A DNA stretch of 64,000 nt from Bacteroidales bacterium UBA5433 (GTDB lineage: Bacteria; Bacteroidota; Bacteroidia; Bacteroidales; UBA932). The DNA lies in contig DIRP01000002.1 in NCBI GenBank assembly GCA_002427525.1, positions 52,209-116,208 on the forward strand. Direction: 5' to 3'. Below are positions 19,024-27,767 of the stretch, one piece after another. Below the pieces are notes generated by a model that was given only the letters and a program-made list of their open reading frames with translations, made no database searches and had not been told where the DNA came from. Each line of letters opens with the position of its first letter. The first letter of the stretch is position 1. The translations under genes and the position numbers were made by a program.

Positions 19024-20439
19024 ATGAAGCAACTTCAAACTCTTTTTAAAAGCTACACAGGTACCTCGGCTCACACGATTACCGAGTTGCCGTCTTCCGG
19101 AAGTAACAGACGGTATTTCAGGATGGAGGGTAACAAAAGAACGGTTATTGGGACGCTGGGCTCCTGTAAAGAAGAAAACCAGGCTTTTATTGCTATTGCA
19201 ATGCATTTCCGGAAGCAAGGCCTTTCGGTCCCGGAAGTTTTCTGCCATAACAAAGATTTTTCGTGTTACCTGCAACAGGATTTGGGAGATGTTACGTTAT
19301 ACAATGCAGTAGAAACAGGGAGGTCAAAAGGTTCTTACGATGTAAAAGAGAAAGCCTTATTGCATAAAGCCATGGAAGCCTTACCGGCGTTGCAATTTAA
19401 AGGAGCAGACAAACTGGATTTTTCCGTGTGTTACCCACAGCCGGATTTTGATGCCAGAATGGTTTCTTTTGATCTGAATTACTTCAAGTATTGTTTTTTG
19501 AAAGCCACGGGGTTGGAATTTAGTGAAATACAACTTGAAAACGATTTCCAAAAACTTTCCGAAATTTTGTTGCACAATGCATCCGAGACTTTTCTTTACC
19601 GGGATTTTCAGGCAAGAAATGTGATGCTTGTAAACGGAGAACCTTACTTTATTGATTTTCAGGGAGGGCGCAAAGGCCCCGTATATTACGACGTAGCGTC
19701 GTTTGTGTGGCAGGCTCGGGCCAATTACTCGGAAGAACTCAAAGAGGAATTGATCCAAACCTACCTGGGTGCATTGAAACAGTTTATCCCTGTTGATGAA
19801 AATCAATTTCACCGGCAATTGCGGCACTTTGTTTTATTCCGAACACTTCAGGTTCTTGGTGCCTATGGGTTCCGGGGGTATTTTGAAAAGAAACCGCATT
19901 TTCTACGAAGTGTACCCTTTGCCATAGACAACCTGCGTAAGTTGTTGAAAGAGCCTTTTCGAGAGTACCCCTACTTGTCTTCCTTGTTACTGGAGCTGAC
20001 AACTATGCGCCAGTATGCCGAGATGGATAAAGAAAGAAAACTGCAGGTTACTGTGTGTAGTTTTGCCTACAAAAAAGGAATTCCAAACGATTTGAGCGGG
20101 AACGGGGGAGGGTATATCTTTGATTGCCGGGGATTGGAAAATCCGGGTAAATACGATCACTACAAACATTTCACCGGTGAAGATCCGCAGGTGGTTCGTT
20201 TTTTGGAAGAAGATGGTGGTGTTGAAATTTTTTTAGATCATGCGTATGCGCTTATGGACAAGCACATACAAAGATACATTGAACGTAAATTTACCCATTT
20301 GATGTGTTGTTTCGGGTGTACAGGAGGCCAACACCGTTCCGTTTACTGTGCCCGGCACATGGCTGAGTATATATCTAAAAAATACGATATCAACGTGCAT
20401 TTATACCATCGTGAATTAGAAATAGAAGCAGACTTCTAA
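19024..20439 (+). CDS. AmgK-like amino-sugar 1-kinase fused to a RapZ C-terminal domain
   Basis: The N-terminal ~330 residues are an aminoglycoside-phosphotransferase-like kinase resembling AmgK, which phosphorylates MurNAc (and GlcNAc) at C1. The catalytic loop is LYRDFQARNVML (about 192) followed by the metal-binding IDFQGGRKGPVYYDVA (about 212). The C-terminal ~130 residues match the RapZ C-terminal domain, including FAYKKGIPND, IFDCRGLENP and GCTGGQHRSV (about 430) with the Cys, His and Arg tied to glucosamine-6-phosphate sensing in E. coli RapZ. The P-loop N-terminal half of RapZ is absent. MurU follows after 13 bases, which supports the MurNAc salvage role. Regulation of the kinase by amino-sugar binding is an inference. 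Confidence 0.88.
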   Translation: MKQLQTLFKSYTGTSAHTITELPSSGSNRRYFRMEGNKRTVIGTLGSCKEENQAFIAIAMHFRKQGLSVPEVFCHNKDFSCYLQQDLGDVTLYNAVETGRSKGSYDVKEKALLHKAMEALPALQFKGADKLDFSVCYPQPDFDARMVSFDLNYFKYCFLKATGLEFSEIQLENDFQKLSEILLHNASETFLYRDFQARNVMLVNGEPYFIDFQGGRKGPVYYDVASFVWQARANYSEELKEELIQTYLGALKQFIPVDENQFHRQLRHFVLFRTLQVLGAYGFRGYFEKKPHFLRSVPFAIDNLRKLLKEPFREYPYLSSLLLELTTMRQYAEMDKERKLQVTVCSFAYKKGIPNDLSGNGGGYIFDCRGLENPGKYDHYKHFTGEDPQVVRFLEEDGGVEIFLDHAYALMDKHIQRYIERKFTHLMCCFGCTGGQHRSVYCARHMAEYISKKYDINVHLYHRELEIEADF

Positions 20440-20452
20440 ATACCAATACAGC

Positions 20453-21199
20453 ATGCAGGCAATGATACTGGCAGCCGGCCTGGGTACCCGCTTAAAACCC
20501 GTTACAGATTCAATCCCAAAAGCGTTGGTTCGTGTCAACCTGAAGGAGGGAGGAGACCAACCCCTGCTGGAAGGCTTGCTGGACAAAATGATAGCTCAGG
20601 GATTTACCAGTATTGTTATTAATATTCACCACCTGGGTGGCCAGATTCGCTCTTTTGTCAGTGAGTATCTGGAACGGAAGAACCTTCCTGCCAAAATCTG
20701 TTTTTCAGATGAAAGTGACTTGTTGCTGGGGACAGGTGGAGCCATAAAGCATGCCTGTCCTTTTTTTATTCCGGATTTTCCGCTGCTTGTCCATAACGTT
20801 GATATTTTATCTGACTTGAATTTGCGTGCCTTTGTAGCGGGGCACAATCCCGAGACATTGGCCACCTTGCTGGTAAGCGAAAGGGTTACAGACCGCCAGC
20901 TTATTTTTGACAAGGAGTGGCAGTTAATCGGTTGGACCAACATAAAAACCAAGCAGTACCGATGGGTTAAAGAAAAAGAACCGTGTAACCCGGATGGTTG
21001 TATTTTGAGGGCTTTTTCCGGTATTTACATCCTTTCTCCGGAAGCTATGCCCCTTTTTGAACAGCAGCCCGATGTTTTTTCCATCATTGATTTTTTTCTG
21101 GAAACAGCTGCTAATTATACAATTAAAGGAGTTGAAATACCCGGTATTCAAGTGCTCGACATAGGAAAACCTGAAACATTGAAAAATACGTTGTTATGA
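20453..21199 (+). CDS. murU: MurU-like nucleotidyltransferase (MurNAc-1-phosphate uridylyltransferase)
   Basis: A 248-residue single-domain nucleotidyltransferase. The N-terminal signature MILAAGLGTRLKPVTD with PKALV binds the NTP. LLGTGGAIKHA (about 96) and HNVDILSDL (about 115, metal Asp) complete the active site. Family alternatives are other sugar-1-phosphate nucleotidyltransferases, but the position directly after the AmgK-like kinase and the short length point to MurU, making UDP-MurNAc without the MurA/MurB steps. The stop overlaps the next start by 4 bases (ATGA). An alternative start is the ATG three codons in. Confidence 0.82.
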   Translation: MQAMILAAGLGTRLKPVTDSIPKALVRVNLKEGGDQPLLEGLLDKMIAQGFTSIVINIHHLGGQIRSFVSEYLERKNLPAKICFSDESDLLLGTGGAIKHACPFFIPDFPLLVHNVDILSDLNLRAFVAGHNPETLATLLVSERVTDRQLIFDKEWQLIGWTNIKTKQYRWVKEKEPCNPDGCILRAFSGIYILSPEAMPLFEQQPDVFSIIDFFLETAANYTIKGVEIPGIQVLDIGKPETLKNTLL

Positions 21200-22377
21200 A
21201 ATACGATTTTGATACCATTATTGACAGGCGTGGAACAGATGCCGTTAAACTAAGACGATTAAAAACTCTTTTTGGCAGGGAAGACCTGATACCGCTTTGG
21301 GTGGCAGACATGGATTTTGCAACCCCACCGTTTATAAGGGAAGCGCTGGAAGACAGATTGAAACACCCTATTTATGGCTATACTGTGCTTCCTGAAGATT
21401 ATTGGCAAGTCATAATAGAGTGGCAACACTATATGCATGGATGGGAAATACGGGAAGAGTGGCTTACTTTTATTGCCGGAATTGTCAAAGGCATTGGATT
21501 GGCTCTGCTTCATTTCACGGGCAAAGGTGATTCTGTAATTATCCAGCCACCTGTTTACCATCCGTTTAAACAAGTAATTGAAAACAACGGAAGGGTAGTG
21601 ATCAACAACCCGCTCCTGTGGGATGGTTCCCGTTACCATATGGATTTTGACCACCTGGAAGACATCCTAAAACGCCGCAGGTGTCCCTTGCTCATTTTGG
21701 CAAATCCGCACAATCCCGGAGGCTATATGTGGGATAGAGAAACGCTGGCTACCTTGGCTGAAATATGCCATAAATACAACGTTACGGTTATTTCTGATGA
21801 AATCCATGCAGATATGCCTCTCTACGGAAACAAACACATTCCTTTCACCACGGTATCACCGGAGGCAGCCCAGATAGGAGTTGTGTTCAATGCTCCTTCA
21901 AAGACATTCAATATTGCAGGACTTGTCAGCTCATACGCCATAGTTCCTAACCAACAGCTAAGAAAAGGGTTTTATGATTTTTTAAGTGCCAGTGACCTGA
22001 ACGATTCAACTTTTGTTGCCACAATAGCAACCCGCGCTGCTTATACTCAAGGAAAGGAATGGCATAAACAAATGCTTACCTACGTTCAGAACAACATTGA
22101 TTATGTTGTGGAGGAATTGCCGCGTTATATTCCATTAATCCATGCTTCGCGCCCCGATGCTTCCTTCCTCGTATGGTTGGATGCCAGGGATTTACAGAAA
22201 GTTGGCATAGACTGTATTCCTAAATTTTTTATTGATGCAGGTCTGGCTTTGAATGACGGAGCTATGTTTGGTCCCGGCGGGGAAGGGTTTATGCGTCTGA
22301 ATGCCGGTTGTCCGCGTGCTGTATTGGAAAAAGCACTGGAGCAGTTGTACAGGCACTACAGACACGTTACTACTTGA
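21196..22377 (+). CDS. PatB/MalY-type PLP-dependent C-S beta-lyase
   Basis: A fold-type I aminotransferase-family enzyme of 393 residues, closest to MalY/PatB cystathionine beta-lyases. Visible are PLWVADMDFATPPFI (about 35), LANPHNPGGYMW (about 172), the cofactor Asp in VISDEIHADMPL (about 200) and the PLP lysine in NAPSKTFNIAGL (about 235). The reaction would release pyruvate, ammonia and a thiol from cystathionine or a cysteine conjugate. It is translationally coupled to murU by ATGA although no murein role is obvious. The 3' end overlaps the convergent SDR gene by 8 bases. Confidence 0.9.
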   Translation: MKYDFDTIIDRRGTDAVKLRRLKTLFGREDLIPLWVADMDFATPPFIREALEDRLKHPIYGYTVLPEDYWQVIIEWQHYMHGWEIREEWLTFIAGIVKGIGLALLHFTGKGDSVIIQPPVYHPFKQVIENNGRVVINNPLLWDGSRYHMDFDHLEDILKRRRCPLLILANPHNPGGYMWDRETLATLAEICHKYNVTVISDEIHADMPLYGNKHIPFTTVSPEAAQIGVVFNAPSKTFNIAGLVSSYAIVPNQQLRKGFYDFLSASDLNDSTFVATIATRAAYTQGKEWHKQMLTYVQNNIDYVVEELPRYIPLIHASRPDASFLVWLDARDLQKVGIDCIPKFFIDAGLALNDGAMFGPGGEGFMRLNAGCPRAVLEKALEQLYRHYRHVTT

Positions 22378-23113
22378 CAAAACGGGCAAGGTTTATGCGC
22401 TCCCACAGAAAACGCGGAATCAAATGCCATACACCAATTACCAGGCGGTAACGCCAGTCAATGACAATTTTCCTTTTCTTTTTCAGTAACCCGTTAACAA
22501 TTTTACGGGCTACATAAGAAACTTCCATTTGCATGGGGTATGCATAGCGGACAAATTCCGTTTTAACAAAGCCGGGCAGAATATCGGTAACGGAAATATT
22601 ATATTTCATATTATTTGACAACTGCGTCAATGAAGACAGGTAGGACATTTGAAACCGCTTAGTAGCTGAATACGAGGCGTTCAAGCCAATACCTCTGCAT
22701 CCCGCTACGGAAGAAATAGCCGCAATATGCCCGTACTGCTGTTGGCGGAAAAAGTTGAAGGCATAATTGATTGTGGTTACAAAACCTGTTACGTTTGTAT
22801 CTATTGTATCCAGTTCAATGTCCAAATTCAAAGATGTGTTTAATCTGCCATAGCCGGAAGAGTACAGGTATAAATCCATACCGCCAAGTGCATCAATCAA
22901 TTTTTCCAGCAATTCCGGTGCGTCCTTTTTTGTAACGTCAATGACTTCAAATACTACCAATTCGGGAGCTTTTGCCTTTATTTCCTCTAACAATTCCCTG
23001 CGTCTTCCGGCAACTCCCACTTTCCACCCCTTTTGCAGGAGGATTAAGGCAATCTCTCTCCCCATACCGGACGTTGCTCCCATGATGACAGCACGTTTCT
23101 GTTCTGCTTTCAT
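22370..23113 (-). CDS. Short-chain dehydrogenase/reductase
   Basis: A classical SDR of 247 residues. The cofactor-binding motif is GATSGMGREIAL (about 12), the catalytic Ser lies in AAISSVAGCRG, and the Tyr-x-x-x-Lys is YSATK (about 150). The C-terminal ~50 residues are hydrophobic and basic (VIGVWHLIPRFLWERI), suggesting membrane association, as in many SDRs acting on lipids. The first codons overlap the Gfo/Idh/MocA stop by 4 bases. Substrate unknown. Confidence 0.9.
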   Translation of the reverse strand: MKAEQKRAVIMGATSGMGREIALILLQKGWKVGVAGRRRELLEEIKAKAPELVVFEVIDVTKKDAPELLEKLIDALGGMDLYLYSSGYGRLNTSLNLDIELDTIDTNVTGFVTTINYAFNFFRQQQYGHIAAISSVAGCRGIGLNASYSATKRFQMSYLSSLTQLSNNMKYNISVTDILPGFVKTEFVRYAYPMQMEVSYVARKIVNGLLKKKRKIVIDWRYRLVIGVWHLIPRFLWERINLARFVK

Positions 23114-24204
23114 TCAATAATCTTTTTTTTTCTTAATAAGCCGTATCCAATACGTTTATTATTTCTTCTTTCTTTTATTTCTTCCAGGGTCTCAAGATCC
23201 CCACGAACGGGCATCTCGTTTCCGGCAGCACTCTCCAGGAATTTCCATGCATAGGCAGAAGCAATGGCCGCGTCTTCTACTTTGGGAAGGGATGGATCAC
23301 GTCGCCCTTCTGTTAGCGAACGGGCAAACAGGTGGAGCAAAATATCCAGGTTTTTATCTCCAAATGGTTTTTTTACCACCTGAGTTTTAGAAACTCCGTG
23401 CAACTCTACGGTTGCCGTAATGTAGTTGTGGCTCATTCTGGCAATCCCCTTTGTGCCAATAAGATCTACATATCCATTATGCGTCAGATCTTTGGCAAGC
23501 TGCCCGTAAACGTGTCCCTGAGTTACGTCAAATACAATCCCGTTTTCAAAAGTACCGTGTACTTGCAACCACCAGGGTTCTTGGTAATTCCACATCTTGA
23601 TGCCCTGTGCATTCCAGGTTTTAAATTCACTTTGGGCATACCAGCGGGCAATGTCTACGTAATGCAGGCCGCAATCATGAAATAAAGGACCTTCAGCCCA
23701 ATGTCCTTCACCCGGGGCCAGTCCGGGAGTCATATGACACACCCTTATGATGGCAAGGTCTCCAATCTGTCCTGAATCAATAAATTCTTTAATGACTTTA
23801 TGGTACCACGCATTTCTCAGTGGCAGGTTAACAGTAACCAGAATTTCACTGTTCTTTACCATTTCCAGCACTGCATTTTCTTCTTCAATACTTGCTCCTA
23901 TAGGTTTTTCTGTAATCACATGCTTTGCGTATTCCACAGCTTTGAAAAGATGGTCTTTCCGTGCATCTGCCAGGGTAGACAAGATAACTACATCAATATC
24001 CTGTGAGCCGAAGATATCCATTTCATTCTCTGTCAGGAGTGTTCCTGCAGGTGCCTGGCGGGATGCTATTTGCAAAGCCTCCGGATCTATATCACAAATA
24101 GCACGGATTTCCCAAAGCGGGCTTTTCATGATTTCCTTCAGGTATATTTCCCCCATGCGTCCGAAACCAACAATACCGGCTTTGATCTTTGGATACTCTT
24201 TCAT
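23110..24204 (-). CDS. Gfo/Idh/MocA-family oxidoreductase
   Basis: A two-domain NAD(P)-dependent dehydrogenase of 364 residues with no signal peptide. The Rossmann motif is GIVGFGRMGEIYL (about 10) and the family EKPIGASIEE lies near residue 95. The C-terminal domain has the GPLFHDCGLHYVDIARW segment carrying the catalytic His region (about 175). Sugars or inositols are usual substrates. It is co-transcribed with the SDR. A good -7 element lies at 24232-24239. Confidence 0.9.
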   Translation of the reverse strand: MKEYPKIKAGIVGFGRMGEIYLKEIMKSPLWEIRAICDIDPEALQIASRQAPAGTLLTENEMDIFGSQDIDVVILSTLADARKDHLFKAVEYAKHVITEKPIGASIEEENAVLEMVKNSEILVTVNLPLRNAWYHKVIKEFIDSGQIGDLAIIRVCHMTPGLAPGEGHWAEGPLFHDCGLHYVDIARWYAQSEFKTWNAQGIKMWNYQEPWWLQVHGTFENGIVFDVTQGHVYGQLAKDLTHNGYVDLIGTKGIARMSHNYITATVELHGVSKTQVVKKPFGDKNLDILLHLFARSLTEGRRDPSLPKVEDAAIASAYAWKFLESAAGNEMPVRGDLETLEEIKERRNNKRIGYGLLRKKKIIE

Positions 24205-24231
24205 ACAACAATGATAAATACTATGAATCTA

Positions 24232-24239
24232 CAAATATA
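24232..24239 (-). promoter_or_regulatory. Candidate -7 element for the Gfo/SDR operon
   Basis: TATATTTG on the minus strand, 27 bases upstream of the ATG at 24204. A TTTG at 24255-24258 lies upstream but only 15 bases away, shorter than the usual -33 to -7 spacing. Confidence 0.5.
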
Positions 24240-24264
24240 CGCATCTTTTCTGTGCAAATCTTGC

Positions 24265-24272
24265 TATTTTTG
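24265..24272 (+). promoter_or_regulatory. Candidate -7 element for the phosphodiester glycosidase gene
   Basis: TATTTTTG fits TAnnTTTG and ends 20 bases before the ATG at 24293. It is divergent from the Gfo/SDR element. Confidence 0.5.
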
Positions 24273-24292
24273 CGAACAAAATACATTCAATT

Positions 24293-25210
24293 ATGGTCAA
24301 ACGCATCTTGCTTCTTATTTTTCTGTGGACATGTTTTACACCCACATCGGCAACTCCTCGTGTGGAAGACAAAGCCGGTAATTCCCGGGAAAAAGATTCT
24401 CTGTCTTTTGTAAATGCACAATGGATTACAACCTCATATCATAAAGGAGGTATTAAGCTTAGGCAAGCAGCATTTAGCGACAGCTCCCTGTTTAACTCAA
24501 ATCAGTTTATTTCGGTACTGGAGATCAGTTCTTCTTTCCGTTTTGACATAGTTGCAGATACTGTACTGGTTCATACAAGCGATTTTGTTGACTATGCGGG
24601 AGCATTGGCCGGAATAAACGGATCTTTTTTCGTGTGGTTTGCTCCTTGGAAATCAGATAATTACCTTAGAATAGACGGAAAAGAACTAGCACCAAACCAG
24701 ACCACAAAAGAAGGGTTGCGGTCCTTCAGGCAATCCGGCTGCCTAGGTGTCTCCCCCAAAGGGAGGTTGTTGATTTTTAAAGTACCGGACCACGTGCTGC
24801 CTACACAGGACAACGACCTGTGGGAAAAGAATACAGCATCGGAAGACCTGTTATCAAGCGGACCTGTACTCAGAATGAAAGGGAAAGACGAGCCGGTTCT
24901 TCACCATTCTTTCAACACCACACGGCATCCCAGATCAGCTGTAGGTATAAGGAAAGGTGGCAAAGTGCTGCTGGTTGTGGCAGACGGGAGACACAAAGAA
25001 GCAGCCGGAGTGAGCATGGCAGAATTGCAACATATCATGCGCTGGCTTAAAGCATGGGATGCCATAAACCTGGACGGTGGCGGTTCCTCTACGCTTTGTG
25101 TTCGCAAAACAACACGTGATTCTGTAGAAATAGTCAACCACCCGTCAGACAACAAATTGTTTGACACAAAAGGTGAAAGACGGGTTGCCAATGCTCTTGT
25201 GGTAAAATAG
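24293..25210 (+). CDS. Phosphodiester glycosidase family protein (NAGPA domain), secreted
   Basis: The NAGPA (DUF2233) domain removes GlcNAc from phosphodiester-linked sugars in the human uncovering enzyme; bacterial members act on envelope glycans or exopolysaccharides. The protein has 305 residues with a signal peptide ending near residue 20. Family segments are AGINGSFFVW (about 104), RHPRSAVGI (about 207) and the hallmark INLDGGGSSTLCV (about 260). The gene has its own promoter and ends 5 bases from the stop of the convergent AMP-ligase gene, so it is not part of the pigment operon. Confidence 0.88.
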   Translation: MVKRILLLIFLWTCFTPTSATPRVEDKAGNSREKDSLSFVNAQWITTSYHKGGIKLRQAAFSDSSLFNSNQFISVLEISSSFRFDIVADTVLVHTSDFVDYAGALAGINGSFFVWFAPWKSDNYLRIDGKELAPNQTTKEGLRSFRQSGCLGVSPKGRLLIFKVPDHVLPTQDNDLWEKNTASEDLLSSGPVLRMKGKDEPVLHHSFNTTRHPRSAVGIRKGGKVLLVVADGRHKEAAGVSMAELQHIMRWLKAWDAINLDGGGSSTLCVRKTTRDSVEIVNHPSDNKLFDTKGERRVANALVVK

Positions 25211-25215
25211 ATTTT

Positions 25216-26526
25216 TTACACACCTGTTAATCCGTTTGTCCTTTTGTCTACGAGTTTTACCGCTTTTCGTGCTTTTTCATTGTATACTTCTGCTTTCAGG
25301 ACTGCGTCAGACACAATTTCAACTTCCGGTGCAACACGCACTTTGGCACGGAACTTATCTTTTACTGCTTTAGTGATATCTTCGGGCAAATCGTTGGTAT
25401 TTGTAAGCGATACCCGCACCAGAATATCGTCTGTTCCCAGTATGTTGTTGAGCAAAACAACCTGGTAGCAACTTACAAAAGGAATATCTTCCAACACATC
25501 AAATAGAGAAGGCGGATACAAAGTTGTTCCTTTGAATTTAATCATTTGATTTTTTCTTCCCAACAGAGGACTTATTCTCATGGTTTTTCTTCCGCATGCA
25601 CAAGGTTCGTAATGGAAACGTACCAGATCGCCTGTACGGAAACGCAACAAAGGCATACCTTCAAGTCCAATATTGGTAACAACCAGTTCACCAACTTCAC
25701 CTTCAGGTACTACACGGTCGTTGTCGTCAACCAATTCGCAAATGACCAGTTCCGGCAAGTGGTGGCCTCCTTTGCCGTACGGGCATTCACAAAATGTAGC
25801 ACCTAGTTCAGTTGAAGCATATGTAGAAATTAATTCAATATCCCATGCCTCCCGGATGTGTTTTCCCAGAATGTTCAAAGAAAAATCCTGATTTCGCAGG
25901 TTCTCTCCAATACAAACTGCTTTTTTAACACTGGAATTCTGATAATCAATGTCATGCTCCTGTGCATATTCTACCAATTTTAATATGAACGAAGGAACAC
26001 ATATGATGGTATCCGGTTTCATTCTTTGAATGGTGTCCCACTGCAATTCGGGTATCCCGTTACCAACACGGATAATACCGGCTCCCAGTTTTCGAATACC
26101 TAAAAAATAGGCAAGACCTGCCACAAACCGCTTATCCATGGTGGTCATCAACTGAACCAGGTCTCCCGGTTTTGTTCCTGCACAGGCAAAAGATTCTTTT
26201 TCATTGTATGCCAATCTGTCCAGGTCCTTATCAGTTAGGGCATACGTGGCCGGGTCACTCAGGGTTCCCGAGGTTGTTACGTAGTCAACCAGCTGACTCT
26301 TAGGAACACATAAAAAATCTTCGTTGTATTGCTGCAGGTCGCTTTTCTTTGTAAAGGGGATATACTGTAAGTCTTCAAGGGTACGGATCTTTCTTATATC
26401 AACCCCTTCCTTGTTAAACATATTTTTATAAAAGGGTGACCTGTCGTTCAGATAGGAAATCTCTTTGCGCAGGAGGCTTTCCTGAAACTGTTTGATTTCT
26501 TTTGTAGAAGTATATTTGATATCCAT
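25216..26526 (-). CDS. PaaK-like AMP-forming aryl-CoA/ACP ligase of the pigment cluster
   Basis: An adenylate-forming enzyme of 436 residues resembling phenylacetate-CoA ligase. Motifs are TTSGTLSDPATYALT (about 88, P-loop-like), STYASTELGATF (about 235), and RFRTGDLVRF (about 300). The Cys-rich ECPYG and EPCACGRK segments resemble the zinc site of PaaK relatives. Its expected job is to activate the aryl-acrylate made by the ammonia-lyase and load it on CoA or an acyl carrier protein. It is the last gene of the cluster. The ATG at 26526 is chosen over an in-frame TTG at 26535. Whether it uses CoA or ACP is not visible. Confidence 0.87.
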   Translation of the reverse strand: MDIKYTSTKEIKQFQESLLRKEISYLNDRSPFYKNMFNKEGVDIRKIRTLEDLQYIPFTKKSDLQQYNEDFLCVPKSQLVDYVTTSGTLSDPATYALTDKDLDRLAYNEKESFACAGTKPGDLVQLMTTMDKRFVAGLAYFLGIRKLGAGIIRVGNGIPELQWDTIQRMKPDTIICVPSFILKLVEYAQEHDIDYQNSSVKKAVCIGENLRNQDFSLNILGKHIREAWDIELISTYASTELGATFCECPYGKGGHHLPELVICELVDDNDRVVPEGEVGELVVTNIGLEGMPLLRFRTGDLVRFHYEPCACGRKTMRISPLLGRKNQMIKFKGTTLYPPSLFDVLEDIPFVSCYQVVLLNNILGTDDILVRVSLTNTNDLPEDITKAVKDKFRAKVRVAPEVEIVSDAVLKAEVYNEKARKAVKLVDKRTNGLTGV

Positions 26527-26538
26527 AACAAGCAAATA

Positions 26539-27393
26539 TTAATTAAAATCGTTATTTTTCATCCATTGCAGAAAATCTGCCATCCAGTTCGCTGCTGTTT
26601 TATTTTTCCCGTTTGGCTCGTAACCAAAACCGTGTCCCCCAGCTTCAAACACATGAAATGTATGGGGAATTCCTTTTTCCAGGAGTGCTTCATTATACCG
26701 GTAGCTGTTTTCCGGGTTTACAACCGGATCGTCCTGACATGCCATAAGGAATACCGGTGGCATGTCGTCCCGTACATTTTTTTCTAACGACATATACTGC
26801 CTTAGCGAGAGAGGCAGGTCCGATGGCAGCAAATTGTTCCTGGATTTTTTGTGTACAATTTCGTCCATCATGCTAATGACCGGATAAATCATACCTACAA
26901 AGGCAGGTTTCAGCGACATAGAAGGAACAAGTCCGTACTTTACCAGATGGTTGTCATCAAAGTACGTTCCCATCCAGCCTGCCAGATGTCCTCCGGCTGA
27001 AAATCCAAGTACACCAATTTTATGGGGATCAACTCCGTACTCTTCTGCATGTTCCTGAATCCACATGACGGCCCGCTGGATATCTTCCATCATAACCGGG
27101 TAGGAGTGTCCGTACATTCTGGTGCTGTACCTCAGCACAAAAGAGTTGTAGCCGTTTTGTGAAAGAAAACGCGCCACCGCGTGCCCTTCCTGACGGATAC
27201 CCAGATGACGGTAACTGCCTCCCGGAAGTATAATAATACTTACCCCAGAATTGTCTTTCCCCGCCTGGTAATGCCACATACGCACCCGGCTTACGGGTCG
27301 GATGCCTTTCCAGGGGCGGATGATTTGTTGGGCAAAGGCATTTATTGAAAAAAGGATGAGGAACAGAAATAGCAGTAAGTGTTTACTCTTCAT
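26539..27393 (-). CDS. Secreted alpha/beta hydrolase (esterase/acetyl-esterase type)
   Basis: It has 284 residues with a clear signal peptide ending at AFAQ (about 22), so it is likely periplasmic. The oxyanion region is LPGGSYRHLG (about 57), the nucleophile elbow is GFSAGGH (Ser about 134), the acid is in CQDDPVVN (about 228) and the catalytic His is in EAGGHGFGY (about 257). Relatives are carbohydrate acetyl-esterases. It lies inside the pigment operon, overlapping the small unknown gene by 11 bases and 12 bases before the ligase. It could hydrolyse or transfer the polyene ester, but its role is not established. Confidence 0.85.
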   Translation of the reverse strand: MKSKHLLLFLFLILFSINAFAQQIIRPWKGIRPVSRVRMWHYQAGKDNSGVSIIILPGGSYRHLGIRQEGHAVARFLSQNGYNSFVLRYSTRMYGHSYPVMMEDIQRAVMWIQEHAEEYGVDPHKIGVLGFSAGGHLAGWMGTYFDDNHLVKYGLVPSMSLKPAFVGMIYPVISMMDEIVHKKSRNNLLPSDLPLSLRQYMSLEKNVRDDMPPVFLMACQDDPVVNPENSYRYNEALLEKGIPHTFHVFEAGGHGFGYEPNGKNKTAANWMADFLQWMKNNDFN

Positions 27394-27763
27394 GAAAAAT
27401 GAGTTCTTTTATCTGAGTGTCTGTTAATTTTTCATACACAGGGTTGAGCAGTTCTCCGTCTTTATTTTCAAAAGTAACACGAAAATACTCTTCCTGAAAA
27501 AAAGAAAGACGCGAGTGTGTGTCGGGGTTGCATTCAATATAAATTACCTTATCGGGGTCCAGGTCTTTGGCTTCACAGATTTGTTTTAACAAAAGCCCCC
27601 CGGCATACGTTACGGAAGACCCGGGATTGTGGTTGTACAATTCTGTAGCTACCACAACAGGAGTGCCCTTGTGGTCCAGAATCTTCAAGCCACACTTTGA
27701 GGGGACATCCCATTTCCCTTTAAACTCAAATACTTCGTCAAAATGTTTGTGTTGAACTTCCAT
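27383..27763 (-). CDS. Small cytosolic protein of unknown function between radical SAM and hydrolase genes
   Basis: Not recognised. It has 126 residues, no signal peptide, no membrane helix, an acidic C-terminus (TDTQIKELIFHEE) and a central alpha/beta pattern. GTPVVVATELYNHNPGSSVT (about 32-51) and DPDKVIYIECNPDTHS (about 69-84) are the most distinctive parts. It begins 4 bases after the radical SAM gene stop and overlaps the hydrolase start by 11 bases, so it is translationally coupled on both sides. The placement suggests a partner or substrate-handling protein for the radical SAM enzyme; this is inference. Confidence 0.7.
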   Translation of the reverse strand: MEVQHKHFDEVFEFKGKWDVPSKCGLKILDHKGTPVVVATELYNHNPGSSVTYAGGLLLKQICEAKDLDPDKVIYIECNPDTHSRLSFFQEEYFRVTFENKDGELLNPVYEKLTDTQIKELIFHEE

Positions 27764-27767
27764 CTTA

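Noticed and set aside
24293..25210. Phosphodiester glycosidase as a member of the pigment cluster
   Set aside because: It is on the opposite strand with its own promoter element and merely converges with the last cluster gene.
25197..25226. A/T-rich imperfect hairpin between the glycosidase and ligase genes as a bidirectional terminator
   Set aside because: The stem is mostly A-T with a bulge; support is too weak to list.
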